DNA of 9,667 nt from JBFKOL01 sp041628815 (GCA_041628815.1 JBFKOL010000152.1:1-9667), one strand, 5' to 3'; shown: positions 1-7,314, counted from the stretch's first letter. The notes: generated from the sequence alone by a model not told the origin. Translations and numbers: made by a program.

Positions 1-1431
1 ATTCGCACAGCGCAACAAATGGGAATATCCACCGTGGCTGTATTTTCTGAAGCTGACAGGAACGCTCCTCATGTACTCCATGCAGACCAAGCTGTGTTTC
101 TTGGACCTGCTGCATCCTCGCGGTCTTATCTCAATATGGAAAAAGTAATTGAGGCGGCTCTTTCCACCAGTGCTGATGCCATTCACCCAGGCTATGGCTT
201 CCTCAGTGAAAATGCTGTTTTTGCAGAATTGGTACAAAAAGCCGGGCTGGTATTCATCGGACCGGATCCCGGATCTATACGTACCATGGGTAGTAAATTG
301 GCTGCAAAAGAGGCTGTGCGCCAATACGACATCCCGATGATACCCGGTACGGATGAGCCCATCTCTGATGTGAACGAAGCAAAAAAGGTGGCCGAACAAA
401 TCGGATTTCCTATCCTGGTAAAGGCTTCAGCTGGTGGTGGAGGCAAGGGAATGCGGATTGTCAAAGAACCCTCTGAATTTGCTTCCCAGGTAGGTCGAGC
501 CATCAGCGAGGCGGAATCATCTTTTGGCGACGGGTCGGTATTCCTGGAGAAATACCTGGTATCACCGCGACATGTAGAAATTCAGATACTCGCCGACAGA
601 CATGGCAACATCGTACACCTCCTTGAAAGAGAGTGCAGCATTCAGCGCAGGCATCAGAAAGTAGTGGAAGAAGCTCCTTCAACCGCCTTGACTCCTGAGT
701 TGAGATATGCCATGGGGCAAACAGCCATTGATGTCGCTCGATCATGCGATTATGTAGGGGCCGGAACGGTAGAGTTCCTGCTTGACCGGGATGGTAGTTA
801 CTATTTCCTGGAAATGAATACCCGGCTACAGGTAGAGCATCCCATCACCGAAATGATCACGGGAATCGATTTGGTAAGACAACAGATCCTGATTGCGCGT
901 GGTGAATCCCTTCAACTTGAACAAGAAAGTATTGTCCCGAACGGTCATGCCATTGAGTTGAGGATCTATGCCGAGGATCCCATGAATAACTTTTTACCCG
1001 ATGTGGGAAGGCTCGAAAACTACGTTTTACCTTCAGGTGAGGGAATCCGGGTAGACAACGGATATACCAAGGGAATGGAAATACCCATTTACTATGACCC
1101 TATGCTCGCCAAGCTGATATGCCATGCGGCTACTCGTCAGGGTGCTATCAATCTCATGAAAAGGGCCATTGCCGAATACCTCATAGAAGGTGTCAAAACT
1201 ACCCTGCCGTTCGGACGATTCGTCATGGATCATGAAAACTTTATAAGTGGAAATTATAGTACCCATTTCGTCGATGATCAATTTCAACCAGAAGTATTGA
1301 ATTTGGACCACAAGGAAACTTCCCATCTGGCTGCTTTGCTTGCACTGTACTTTTATCAAAATGAAAGGGCGAAGCTAAGGGTCCATGCCAATGGCAATAA
1401 ATTATGGCTCCATAGGAAAAAACTGGATTAA
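1..1431 (+). CDS. accC: Biotin carboxylase subunit of an acyl-CoA carboxylase (5' partial)
   Basis: ATP-dependent carboxylation of biotin carried on BCCP, the first half-reaction of acetyl- or propionyl-CoA carboxylase, in the cytoplasm. The frame is open from base 1 (reads IRTAQQMG...), so the ATG at 19 is internal. By comparison with the family, about 16 residues including the NRGE motif lie upstream. Visible motifs: YGFLSEN (around nt 193-213), the ATP-grasp glycine loop GGGGKGMR (433-456), ECSIQRRHQK (631-660), VEFLL (769-783) and the active-site EMNTRLQVEHP (811-843), followed by IYYDPMLAK near 1087-1113. The YYDPMLAK form resembles PccA/MccA-type subunits more than E. coli AccC, so the substrate is open. 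The protein is near 490 residues, about 40 longer than E. coli AccC. The tail (HLAALLALYFY...) looks like the start of the linker seen in longer carboxylase alpha subunits, but no biotinyl domain (AMKM) follows. It converges on gldN. Catalytic class is confident; acetyl versus propionyl is not. Confidence 0.93.
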   Translation: MRTAQQMGISTVAVFSEADRNAPHVLHADQAVFLGPAASSRSYLNMEKVIEAALSTSADAIHPGYGFLSENAVFAELVQKAGLVFIGPDPGSIRTMGSKLAAKEAVRQYDIPMIPGTDEPISDVNEAKKVAEQIGFPILVKASAGGGGKGMRIVKEPSEFASQVGRAISEAESSFGDGSVFLEKYLVSPRHVEIQILADRHGNIVHLLERECSIQRRHQKVVEEAPSTALTPELRYAMGQTAIDVARSCDYVGAGTVEFLLDRDGSYYFLEMNTRLQVEHPITEMITGIDLVRQQILIARGESLQLEQESIVPNGHAIELRIYAEDPMNNFLPDVGRLENYVLPSGEGIRVDNGYTKGMEIPIYYDPMLAKLICHAATRQGAINLMKRAIAEYLIEGVKTTLPFGRFVMDHENFISGNYSTHFVDDQFQPEVLNLDHKETSHLAALLALYFYQNERAKLRVHANGNKLWLHRKKLD

Positions 1432-1487
1432 GAAAAGGACCTACTTTTTGTAGACTATTAGATCATCCGTTGGAAGATGCTCCCAAG

Positions 1488-1520
1488 AAAAAACCCGGAT
1501 TACTGTCGCAACCCGGGCTC
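1488..1520 (-). terminator. Rho-independent terminator of the gldKLMN operon
   Basis: Read on the minus strand, the sequence forms a CCCGG / CCGGG stem that can extend outward through G-U and A-U pairs. It has a 14-nt loop and is followed at once by six U residues (plus-strand A-run 1488-1493). It begins about 30 nt after the gldN stop, as expected for the end of the T9SS operon. The plus-strand reading has no U-run after the hairpin, so it should not be a strong terminator for the convergent carboxylase gene. The rest of the 117-bp spacer 1432-1548 holds only a small CTAC-TTTTT-GTAG hairpin (1441-1453) just after the carboxylase stop. Confidence 0.75.
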
Positions 1521-1548
1521 AATATTAAAATAAAGCTTACTTCACGCG

Positions 1549-2445
1549 TTAATAGGTCCAGAGATCGTGTTCCCAGTTAAAGAGTTCTCTCTTTATGATC
1601 TCCGATTCAAGCAGTACATCGTAATCGCTGTCTGGATAGATGTCCTGCAGTCTCAGTCCAAGGGAATTGGATGCCTTATAGATATAACTGGCAAAAAACC
1701 GACTTTCAAACAAGTCGTACCAGGACATCGGTGCAATATCGTTGAAATCATTCGCAACACGGTGCTTCGCAAATTTGTAGCGTGCCTTGGGATAGTACAC
1801 CCAGAAAAGAGGCTGTTCATATTTGAATTCACCCGTAGTTTCATCAAATACATCCTTAATGGGAGCGATGCCAAGTATACGAACATTTACCTTGGATAAT
1901 TTTTTATCGAAATACCACACTTCTTTCACCCTATACCGCATGATTGACTCAGGATCCACGGGACTTTTGGTAATCTTGATCTGCTCTTCATAAGTTTCAG
2001 GATCATATACCACAGAAGTATCTATCCTGTTGAGCAACCCCGCAAGGTCGTCGAGATTTAAGGGTTCTTTGAATGACTCATCCCTGAATACGCGGATGTC
2101 GCCATTCTCAGCCATTTCCTTCATGAGCGAAAACAAAGGTTTCTCATGGTGCCTGAAGGAAAGGTTCATTTTTTCCCTGGTATCAATTACGCGCCAGATC
2201 CTCCGTTCCCAAAGCACGTCAAGTTCACGCAAGGGTTCATATTCCAGTACGCGGTTGTCCTCTATGAGTGATCTCGTGACGATGTCATCGTAATAACCTG
2301 TTAAATCATCTTGGATGAATTGAGAGGATTCTTTCAGTTCTTCTTCCTCTTCTGCTCTGAGGAAGAAATCATCGTCCTGGGCATTGATGTCCAATGCACA
2401 CATGAAGAGAAACAAGAAAAATAGGTACTTCATAAAGTGTTTCAC
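1549..2445 (-). CDS. gldN: T9SS ring / gliding motility protein GldN (PorN)
   Basis: GldN/PorN is a periplasmic protein that associates with the lipoprotein GldK to form the ring complex of the type IX secretion system beneath the outer membrane. The protein is 298 residues from the GTG at 2445, close to the family's usual length. A signal peptide occupies about residues 1-22 (hydrophobic FFLFLFMCAL, ending INA-Q). The mature N-terminus is strongly acidic (QDDDFF, then EEEEE). The body carries the family-like segments VIDTREKMN, VWYFDKKL and RILGIAPI, and FWVYYPKAR. Start choice: the GTG at 2445 overlaps the gldM stop (TAGTG) and suggests coupling, but an in-frame ATG at 2433 also gives a good signal peptide (MKYLFFLFLF). 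No clear Shine-Dalgarno distinguishes them. It is last in the gldKLMN operon and is followed by a terminator. Identification rests on sequence character and the invariant operon position. Confidence 0.93.
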   Translation of the reverse strand: MKHFMKYLFFLFLFMCALDINAQDDDFFLRAEEEEELKESSQFIQDDLTGYYDDIVTRSLIEDNRVLEYEPLRELDVLWERRIWRVIDTREKMNLSFRHHEKPLFSLMKEMAENGDIRVFRDESFKEPLNLDDLAGLLNRIDTSVVYDPETYEEQIKITKSPVDPESIMRYRVKEVWYFDKKLSKVNVRILGIAPIKDVFDETTGEFKYEQPLFWVYYPKARYKFAKHRVANDFNDIAPMSWYDLFESRFFASYIYKASNSLGLRLQDIYPDSDYDVLLESEIIKRELFNWEHDLWTY

Positions 2446-4046
2446 TAATTGATGATGAAAGTCATACTTCCAATATCACGTGAGGCTGGGTCACCCGGAC
2501 ACCTGCACTTGATATTTTCAAAGAAGTAGCGGTCGCCGGGACGTGCCTTGGCAATCACCCTTTGGGCATCTTCCCCATAGCGTCCTCCCCTGTTGATCGC
2601 TACCTCAGGATCTTGTCTTCTCGGGGCCCGAACCACTCCGAATCCCACGATATCACATTTGGCATCGAAGTCAAAAGACTCCAGCGACGGAATGATACCA
2701 CCCTGGGCTTTGAATTCTCCACTGCTCATTTTACCGCCCCTGGACTTGGAAAGTTTTGGCACTGGATCGGGAATCCTCTTGACTCGAAAATCTTTGCTTG
2801 CATTAAATCCTGGCGCTGAAACATTGATCTTGGCATACTGGTTCAATGCCGTTGGCTGAGTCACGTTGACTGAGTAGGTGCCATCGCTGTTTCTCTTGAT
2901 GGTACCGCCGCCATTGCCACTCATGGAAACCTGAACCTGGTTACTAGGCACCCCTGCCACGGAGACTTCTACCGGATTTTCAACCCCTATATAGAAAACA
3001 TTCATTTTGGTAGCCGATATGGCTGCTGAGCGTTCGCCCACTTCATATTCGTACGTTTTCGTAAAGGTTTGTACTTCGTCTGTCACGGGGTTCCTGATTG
3101 AAGCTTCGACGGTATACGATTTTTTACCTACTCCAGAAGCAGATGTGGTATAAGTGGCTACCCCATCTTCGTTTACGGAAAGTGGCTGGCCATTTACCCG
3201 GATCGATACACCTGTATTCGACTCCTGTGATGCCGAAGCGCTCATGAACACCTCTGTTTTAAATTGTTCCCCATTGATGACATATGTTTTATCGGGAGAA
3301 GAAACGACCGTAAACCGGTCGAGGACAACGTCTGTTGTGGTTCCAACTTTATTCGCCAGGTAGTTCAAATAAGAGGATTCGACACTCTTCACGTCGTTCT
3401 GAAATTTCCTCAAGATGGGAAGGACGGCCTGGAGCGGCATCTGCTTAAAATTGAAATAGGCCCAATCGATCTTTGAACGCTTTTTGGCAGCCGCTTTCAA
3501 TTTCCATGTTTCATCGTCCACAATGGTAGGTATCTCGTTTGTAAAAGCATCACGATCTTCTTCATCCACGAGTGCGAGGATATCATCGCGATACTTTAAA
3601 AGATCTGCCTTCAACTGTTCACCCAATCCGTCGGTCACGAGCAAACGGGTCGTTACATCCTTGTTTTTCTTTCCACGTAATTCTTTCAGACCTCCTCTTT
3701 CTACATAATCCCCATCATCGACACTGCCGTTGTTATCACCGGCTGCATCTATCAGGTTATTCATGAGATCCTCAATATTCTGGTATTGCTGCTTGGACAG
3801 ATTCCTTGCAGGATCTATTCTCTCAGCATATTCTTCGAGAGATTTTTTCTTCTTGGCACCATCGCGGATAGCTGCAGGCAATGCATTGTTTGATTCATCA
3901 AGTGCTTTGTTGGACTTGATCAAACCTTTGTCCACAATTTTGAAAGCATTAAAAATCTCGGCCGAAACGTTCAGCGCCAGCATTGCGGTCAACACCAGAT
4001 ACATGATGTTGATCATCAGTTGACGCGGTTCCTTAGGTATAGACAT
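2445..4046 (-). CDS. gldM: T9SS motor subunit GldM (PorM)
   Basis: GldM is the periplasm-spanning shaft of the T9SS/gliding motor. It pairs with GldL in the inner membrane and reaches the GldK/GldN ring. At 533 residues it has normal length. The N-terminus PRQLMINIMYLVL is the family signature. Arg8 aligns with the conserved Arg that pairs with the GldL membrane glutamate. One transmembrane helix covers about residues 11-29 (MINIMYLVLTAMLALNVSA). The large periplasmic part follows: a helical region rich in Lys/Asp (about 35-225), then beta-rich domains (about 235-533) with repeated Ig-like segments such as VFMSASA, TYTTSASGVGKKSYTVEASI and NVFYIGVENPVEVSVAGV. The last domain holds FDAKCDIVGF and NIKCRCPGDP, three cysteines where I recall few in model homologues. 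The gap to gldL is 25 nt; its stop overlaps the gldN GTG start. There is no recognisable Shine-Dalgarno, as is usual in this phylum. Confidence 0.96.
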   Translation of the reverse strand: MSIPKEPRQLMINIMYLVLTAMLALNVSAEIFNAFKIVDKGLIKSNKALDESNNALPAAIRDGAKKKKSLEEYAERIDPARNLSKQQYQNIEDLMNNLIDAAGDNNGSVDDGDYVERGGLKELRGKKNKDVTTRLLVTDGLGEQLKADLLKYRDDILALVDEEDRDAFTNEIPTIVDDETWKLKAAAKKRSKIDWAYFNFKQMPLQAVLPILRKFQNDVKSVESSYLNYLANKVGTTTDVVLDRFTVVSSPDKTYVINGEQFKTEVFMSASASQESNTGVSIRVNGQPLSVNEDGVATYTTSASGVGKKSYTVEASIRNPVTDEVQTFTKTYEYEVGERSAAISATKMNVFYIGVENPVEVSVAGVPSNQVQVSMSGNGGGTIKRNSDGTYSVNVTQPTALNQYAKINVSAPGFNASKDFRVKRIPDPVPKLSKSRGGKMSSGEFKAQGGIIPSLESFDFDAKCDIVGFGVVRAPRRQDPEVAINRGGRYGEDAQRVIAKARPGDRYFFENIKCRCPGDPASRDIGSMTFIIN

Positions 4047-4071
4047 GATTCTTGATTATTCTGTTACCAAA

Positions 4072-4686
4072 TTACGCCTTAACCGTAAAAGCGTTCAGCA
4101 CGTTGCCATAGACACTGTTCAATGACGACAAATTCCTGTTTAACGAAGCCATCTGATCTCTGTAAAGTTTGGTATCTTCTACCGTATCTGTCAAAGTTTG
4201 CATGGCGTCGTTGAGACGAGTGTAAAAATTGTGCGCCGCCTTGATCTGCGAGGAAGTCTCGGAGAAATCAACTTCTTGCAAAGCTTTTAGCGAACCCAGG
4301 CTTTTCGACATCGACTGCAGTTCGTCCAGCATACCACCGAGATGATTTTCCACCTGGTCAGCATTCAAAGGACGACCGGTTGTCACCGATGTGCCACTGG
4401 GTAATTCACCACCTGCAAGGGGGCTGATGTTGGCACCGAAACTGTCCAGGCCTGGATACAATTTTTCCCAGTAATAATCTTTTTCCGGACCTAAAAGGCC
4501 AAGAAAACCAAAGAGAATGGCTTCTGTCACCAGACCCACTGTCAACAGGTCCACGGTCATTCCGGCCACAATTGGCATCTCCCAGGATTGAATTTTATAC
4601 AGTGCTCCTAACATTACCAAAGAAGCACCCACACCAATAACGAGATTCTTGAAATATTTGAATCCCTTAGAATGAAATAAGCTCAT
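4072..4686 (-). CDS. gldL: T9SS motor stator subunit GldL (PorL)
   Basis: GldL is the inner-membrane stator-like subunit that, with GldM, converts proton-motive force into rotation for secretion and gliding. The protein is 204 residues. Two transmembrane helices cover about 13-33 (NLVIGVGASLVMLGALYK) and 39-64. Lys31 lies at the end of helix 1 and Glu55 within helix 2 (GLVTEAILFG). These fit the conserved Lys and protonatable Glu reported as essential in Flavobacterium johnsoniae GldL (K27 and E49). GPEKDYYWEKLYPGLD follows in the cytoplasm. From about residue 115 the rest is helical and probably coiled coil (LDELQSMSKSLGSLKALQEV, then NFYTRLNDAMQTL). It is shorter than P. gingivalis PorL, mainly in this C-terminal part. 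It sits 44 nt after gldK and 25 nt before gldM. Confidence 0.96.
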   Translation of the reverse strand: MSLFHSKGFKYFKNLVIGVGASLVMLGALYKIQSWEMPIVAGMTVDLLTVGLVTEAILFGFLGLLGPEKDYYWEKLYPGLDSFGANISPLAGGELPSGTSVTTGRPLNADQVENHLGGMLDELQSMSKSLGSLKALQEVDFSETSSQIKAAHNFYTRLNDAMQTLTDTVEDTKLYRDQMASLNRNLSSLNSVYGNVLNAFTVKA

Positions 4687-4730
4687 GATTTAAATTGATT
4701 TTATTGAAGTTAATTTTTCTCATTAGATAC

Positions 4731-5978
4731 CTAAAAATCATCCAGCGATCTGCCGAGGAAGGTCATAGCACATCGAAAACCAATGTAAGACTTCGCAGAG
4801 TCCTGGTATTCGTAGTCACGCGTACCTGTCTGGAGAAAGTAATAAATGTCTTTCCAGGAGCCACCGCGCACCACTTTTAGTTTATAAAGTTCAGGATCGT
4901 CATCCTGCGCTTCGTATTTCAAGTCGGGGTTGAGGTCGTGAACATGATTGTATGCGTTAGGAGAGTAGGCCGTTTCTGTCCATTCGCTTACATTTCCGGA
5001 CATATTGTAGAGGCCATAGTCATTGGGAAAGTAAGAGTCAACAGGCACAGTATGTTGTCCACCGTCTTCCGCATAATTTCCCCTTCCGGGTTTGAAATTC
5101 GCCAGGAGACAACCTTTGGCGTTGCGAACATAGTATCCACCCCATCCGTATGGGACTAAATCCCTGCCACCACGTGCAGCGTATTCCCACTCAAATTCGC
5201 TGGGTAGTCTGAAATCTTCTACAAGCGCTTCATCAGCATCCAACTGGTCATTCCAATACTTCGTCCTCCAATGACAAAAAGCCTTTGCCTGGGTCCAAGT
5301 CACTCCGACTACAGGGTAGTCGTCAAAAACAGGTGATTCAAAATACTGTCTCGTCATGGGTTCATTATAGCTATAGCTAAAGTCCCTTATCCAGACAAAA
5401 GGATCAGGATAGACCTTGACAGTCTTACGTTCGATAACATCACTGCGATTTCCGGACCACCGTACATTGGCAGCCTTTTTCCAGTCGATCCAATCATAGG
5501 TGTATTCGAGAATATCATTGTTAAATTCTCGACGTCCTGTCAATGACATGTCTCTGGTATAATACAATTCGTCAAGTGTCTCATCTTCCCAGTCAATTTC
5601 CAGCTCCCAGTCGATCTCTTCATTGCCATACTCATCTTCAATGAAGTCACCTAAAATCTCATGGGCCTTGTATTCCCTCACCCACTCGACAAACTGGCGG
5701 TATTCATTGTTGGAGATTTCGGTATCATCCATGTAAAAACCAGTAATAGAGATGGATTTTGGACGCTGGGTATAAGAACTGAAAATGTCCTGGTCGCTTT
5801 GACCTATATTGAGATATCCCGATTCGACATATACCATGCCGTACGGATTTATGTTCCCCTTCCATTTAGGCCTTTCCTTCACCCCAACCAACTGTCCCAC
5901 ATTGTCTCTACCGCAAGATGCCAGGAGCATCACCAACGACATCAAACAGATGCCCAAACTGAAGTTTCTCAGTGTCAT
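4731..5978 (-). CDS. gldK: T9SS ring lipoprotein GldK (PorK)
   Basis: GldK is an outer-membrane lipoprotein facing the periplasm that forms the T9SS ring with GldN. The protein is 415 residues. A lipoprotein signal peptide ends in the lipobox LLASC with Cys22. A formylglycine-generating-enzyme-like (FGE-sulfatase) domain fills about residues 45-410, with FYMDDTEISNNEYR, RLPSEFEWEYAARGG, YGLYNMSGNVSEWTE, VVRGGSW and GFRCAM. The two catalytic cysteines of true FGE, which should lie between RGGSW and GFRCA, are absent (DIYYFLQTGTRDY instead), as expected for a structural homologue. A very acidic stretch (about 113-140) contains an imperfect 6-residue tandem (EIDWEL/EIDWED). GldJ has the same fold, but the place before gldL makes this GldK. 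It is first in gldKLMN. The ATG at 5978 has no clear Shine-Dalgarno, and an upstream short ORF ends in an ATGA overlap with it. Confidence 0.95.
   Translation of the reverse strand: MTLRNFSLGICLMSLVMLLASCGRDNVGQLVGVKERPKWKGNINPYGMVYVESGYLNIGQSDQDIFSSYTQRPKSISITGFYMDDTEISNNEYRQFVEWVREYKAHEILGDFIEDEYGNEEIDWELEIDWEDETLDELYYTRDMSLTGRREFNNDILEYTYDWIDWKKAANVRWSGNRSDVIERKTVKVYPDPFVWIRDFSYSYNEPMTRQYFESPVFDDYPVVGVTWTQAKAFCHWRTKYWNDQLDADEALVEDFRLPSEFEWEYAARGGRDLVPYGWGGYYVRNAKGCLLANFKPGRGNYAEDGGQHTVPVDSYFPNDYGLYNMSGNVSEWTETAYSPNAYNHVHDLNPDLKYEAQDDDPELYKLKVVRGGSWKDIYYFLQTGTRDYEYQDSAKSYIGFRCAMTFLGRSLDDF
5583..5618 (-). repeat. Imperfect 18-bp tandem duplication inside gldK
   Basis: Two adjacent 18-nt units on the minus strand, 5601-5618 and 5583-5600, encode EIDWEL and EIDWED. 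They differ mainly at third codon positions and in the last codon, so the protein repeat is better kept than the DNA. This part of GldK normally has a short acidic or aromatic IDW-containing segment, so it may be ordinary divergence rather than a recent duplication. Confidence 0.5.
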
Positions 5979-6294
5979 TTAGTCTTTTTTATTAATCCAA
6001 GTATATACGTCGAGATTGTATAGAAACTTAAAAAAAAGTGAGTTATTATGTGGCAGCTCAATAAATTGATATCCAGCAACTTATTATTCATTACAAAAAT
6101 CATGCTAATATGACGATTTTTTGTAATATGACTACATTTAGGCTTGTTCGTTTTTATCCACTCCAAGGATAGAGACAGCATTTTCGCCTTCTAACCCTAT
6201 CTGATTTTTAAATTTCTGAACTTATAACGCATGCCTCCGTAGAAATGAGATACTACCACACATTTTTTTTGACGTATAATTAGCAAAAGTTTTA
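5979..6294. other. AT-rich spacer between porP and gldK
   Basis: These 316 bp carry no gene I can support. The stretch is visibly richer in A and T than the flanking genes. It holds the dyad and direct repeat described separately at 6090-6132. A 68-codon ORF on the minus strand (6181 down to 5975) has the SD-like AGAAGG upstream and an ATGA overlap with gldK, but its product is Ile/Lys/Asn/His-rich and unrecognised. No GC-rich hairpin with a U-run follows the porP stop, so porP transcripts may read through toward gldK. I found no sequence fully matching the Bacteroidota -7 element TAnnTTTG on the minus strand. Near matches are GATTTTTG (6094-6101) and TAAGTTTC (6024-6031), both without a well-spaced -33 TTTG. 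Confidence 0.6.
6090..6132. promoter_or_regulatory. Dyad plus direct repeat upstream of gldK (possible operator)
   Basis: On the plus strand, ATTACAAAAATC (6090-6101) is the reverse complement of GATTTTTTGTAAT (6115-6127) apart from one extra T, leaving a 13-nt centre. The 9-mer TAATATGAC occurs at 6106-6114 and again at 6124-6132, an 18-nt period. The site is 112-154 bp upstream of the gldK start. It is too AT-rich and lacks the U-run of a normal terminator. A regulator-binding site or an mRNA hairpin in the gldK leader are both possible. The symmetry is seen directly; the function is inference. Confidence 0.4.
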
Positions 6295-7266
6295 TCAATG
6301 GAATCTCGGGTTGTAAATGATTCTCGGAAGCTCCCCCGTACGAATCTTCTGTGCAAGATTGTAATTGACCGTGAACTCGTGCGTACCATCGTGTTGATTG
6401 CGGAGTGCAGATATACCCAGGTCAAATGAATAGGCGACACGAATATGCTTGGAAACCTGTGCGCCAGCAATTACCTGGATAGCGTCAAGAGAGTTGGCAT
6501 TGTACCCTCTTAAACCCAGGCCACCGATGTAGTTTCCGTATCTTCCCAGAACAGTCATTTCACCTTGTGTCTGGATACCATCTGTTCGAATGAGGAGGGA
6601 TGGTATGACCACCAAATAATCGTTGACACCTATGTCATAAGATCCAAATACAGTGATTGAAGAGCTCGTGACCAGTGCTGTATTTCCCGCGACTGCCCGA
6701 TTACCGGGATTTTCATAAGTAGCACCCAACTCTATGCCCCCGCCGGCAAAATACAATCCAATTGCCCAGGTGGGGCTATATCCATCCAGCGATCCTGATG
6801 TCAAGAGTGGATCGCGGTGATCGACAGAAAGATCCTGGTAAATACCGGAGGGTGTTCGCAATTCCGCTGACCTCAGCCGGACTTGCCTGACACCTCCCCT
6901 GAGCCCCAATGAGAAAAGCCCGTAGGGTGAATCCATCACGTAATTGTAGGAAGCAGTAAAGCGGGTCACTGCAGTCGCCCCGATTTGGTCGTTGGTCAGG
7001 TCGAATCCCGCGCTACCCTGGAGAAAATAAAGAGGCAAATGGGCATTAATCGCTTGTGTCGAAGGCGATCCGGGCAATTGGTTCCACTGTGCTCGAAGTA
7101 CTGCGGTTACACTCATCGATTGCTCTAAACCTCCGAATGCAGGATTGATTGCGTACTTGTTCAACATGTATTGGGAAAACAGGGGTGCTTGCTGTGCAAC
7201 TGCCCCATGCACCAGTAACATGGTGAGAAAAAATAGTGGAATGATCTTTTTTGTATTGACCTTCAT
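6295..7266 (-). CDS. porP: T9SS outer-membrane protein PorP/SprF family
   Basis: PorP/SprF proteins are outer-membrane beta-barrels of the type IX system. PorP is part of the PorKLMN-associated complex, and SprF-type members help deliver specific gliding adhesins. The protein is 323 residues. I chose the ATG at 7266 over an in-frame ATG at 7341 because it gives a clean signal peptide (about 1-24, ending AVA-QQ) and is preceded by AAGGA at 7272-7276 with a 5-nt gap. The mature protein begins with the hallmark APLFSQYMLNKYAINPAFGG, followed by alternating barrel strands (FTASYNYVM, LFSLGLRGG, WAIGLYFAGGGIELGATYE, IRVAYSFDLG) and the family-like end NPRFH. Its place directly upstream of gldKLMN matches the P. 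gingivalis porPKLMN order and favours PorP over an accessory SprF paralogue. The 316-bp spacer before gldK leaves open whether they share a transcript. Confidence 0.92.
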   Translation of the reverse strand: MKVNTKKIIPLFFLTMLLVHGAVAQQAPLFSQYMLNKYAINPAFGGLEQSMSVTAVLRAQWNQLPGSPSTQAINAHLPLYFLQGSAGFDLTNDQIGATAVTRFTASYNYVMDSPYGLFSLGLRGGVRQVRLRSAELRTPSGIYQDLSVDHRDPLLTSGSLDGYSPTWAIGLYFAGGGIELGATYENPGNRAVAGNTALVTSSSITVFGSYDIGVNDYLVVIPSLLIRTDGIQTQGEMTVLGRYGNYIGGLGLRGYNANSLDAIQVIAGAQVSKHIRVAYSFDLGISALRNQHDGTHEFTVNYNLAQKIRTGELPRIIYNPRFH

Positions 7267-7270
7267 AGCA

Positions 7271-7314
7271 ATCCTTGCCCTAAGCAAATTAACAACTAAT
7301 CTCAAAAGTTCAAA
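7271..7314 (-). promoter_or_regulatory. Candidate Bacteroidota promoter and RBS of porP
   Basis: On the minus strand, TTTG (7314-7311) lies 18 nt before TTAATTTG (7292-7285). This is a near match to the phylum's -33 TTTG / -7 TAnnTTTG promoter, with one mismatch in the -7 element. AAGGA (7276-7272) then sits 5 nt before the ATG at 7266. The implied leader is only 10-15 nt. The position, in the 87-bp gap after the MBL gene, supports porP having its own promoter. Confidence 0.4.

Noticed and set aside
1441..1453. CTAC-TTTTT-GTAG hairpin as terminator of the biotin carboxylase gene
   Set aside because: The stem is only 4 bp of low stability and the T residues are in the loop rather than after the stem.
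4731..5978. GldK as an active formylglycine-generating enzyme
   Set aside because: The catalytic cysteine pair is missing and the operon context and lipobox identify the structural T9SS lipoprotein.
6196..6260. Minus-strand reading SHFYGGMRYKFRNLKIR before a stop, resembling the last strand of an outer-membrane barrel
   Set aside because: Its frame differs from porP, has no start codon upstream in the spacer, and porP already ends in a family-like NPRFH. It is probably coincidence, though a decayed gene end cannot be fully excluded.
6222..6470. 82-codon minus-strand ORF across the end of porP and the spacer
   Set aside because: It is a frame-shifted shadow of porP with an Arg/Ser/Thr-rich product, no signal and no ribosome site.
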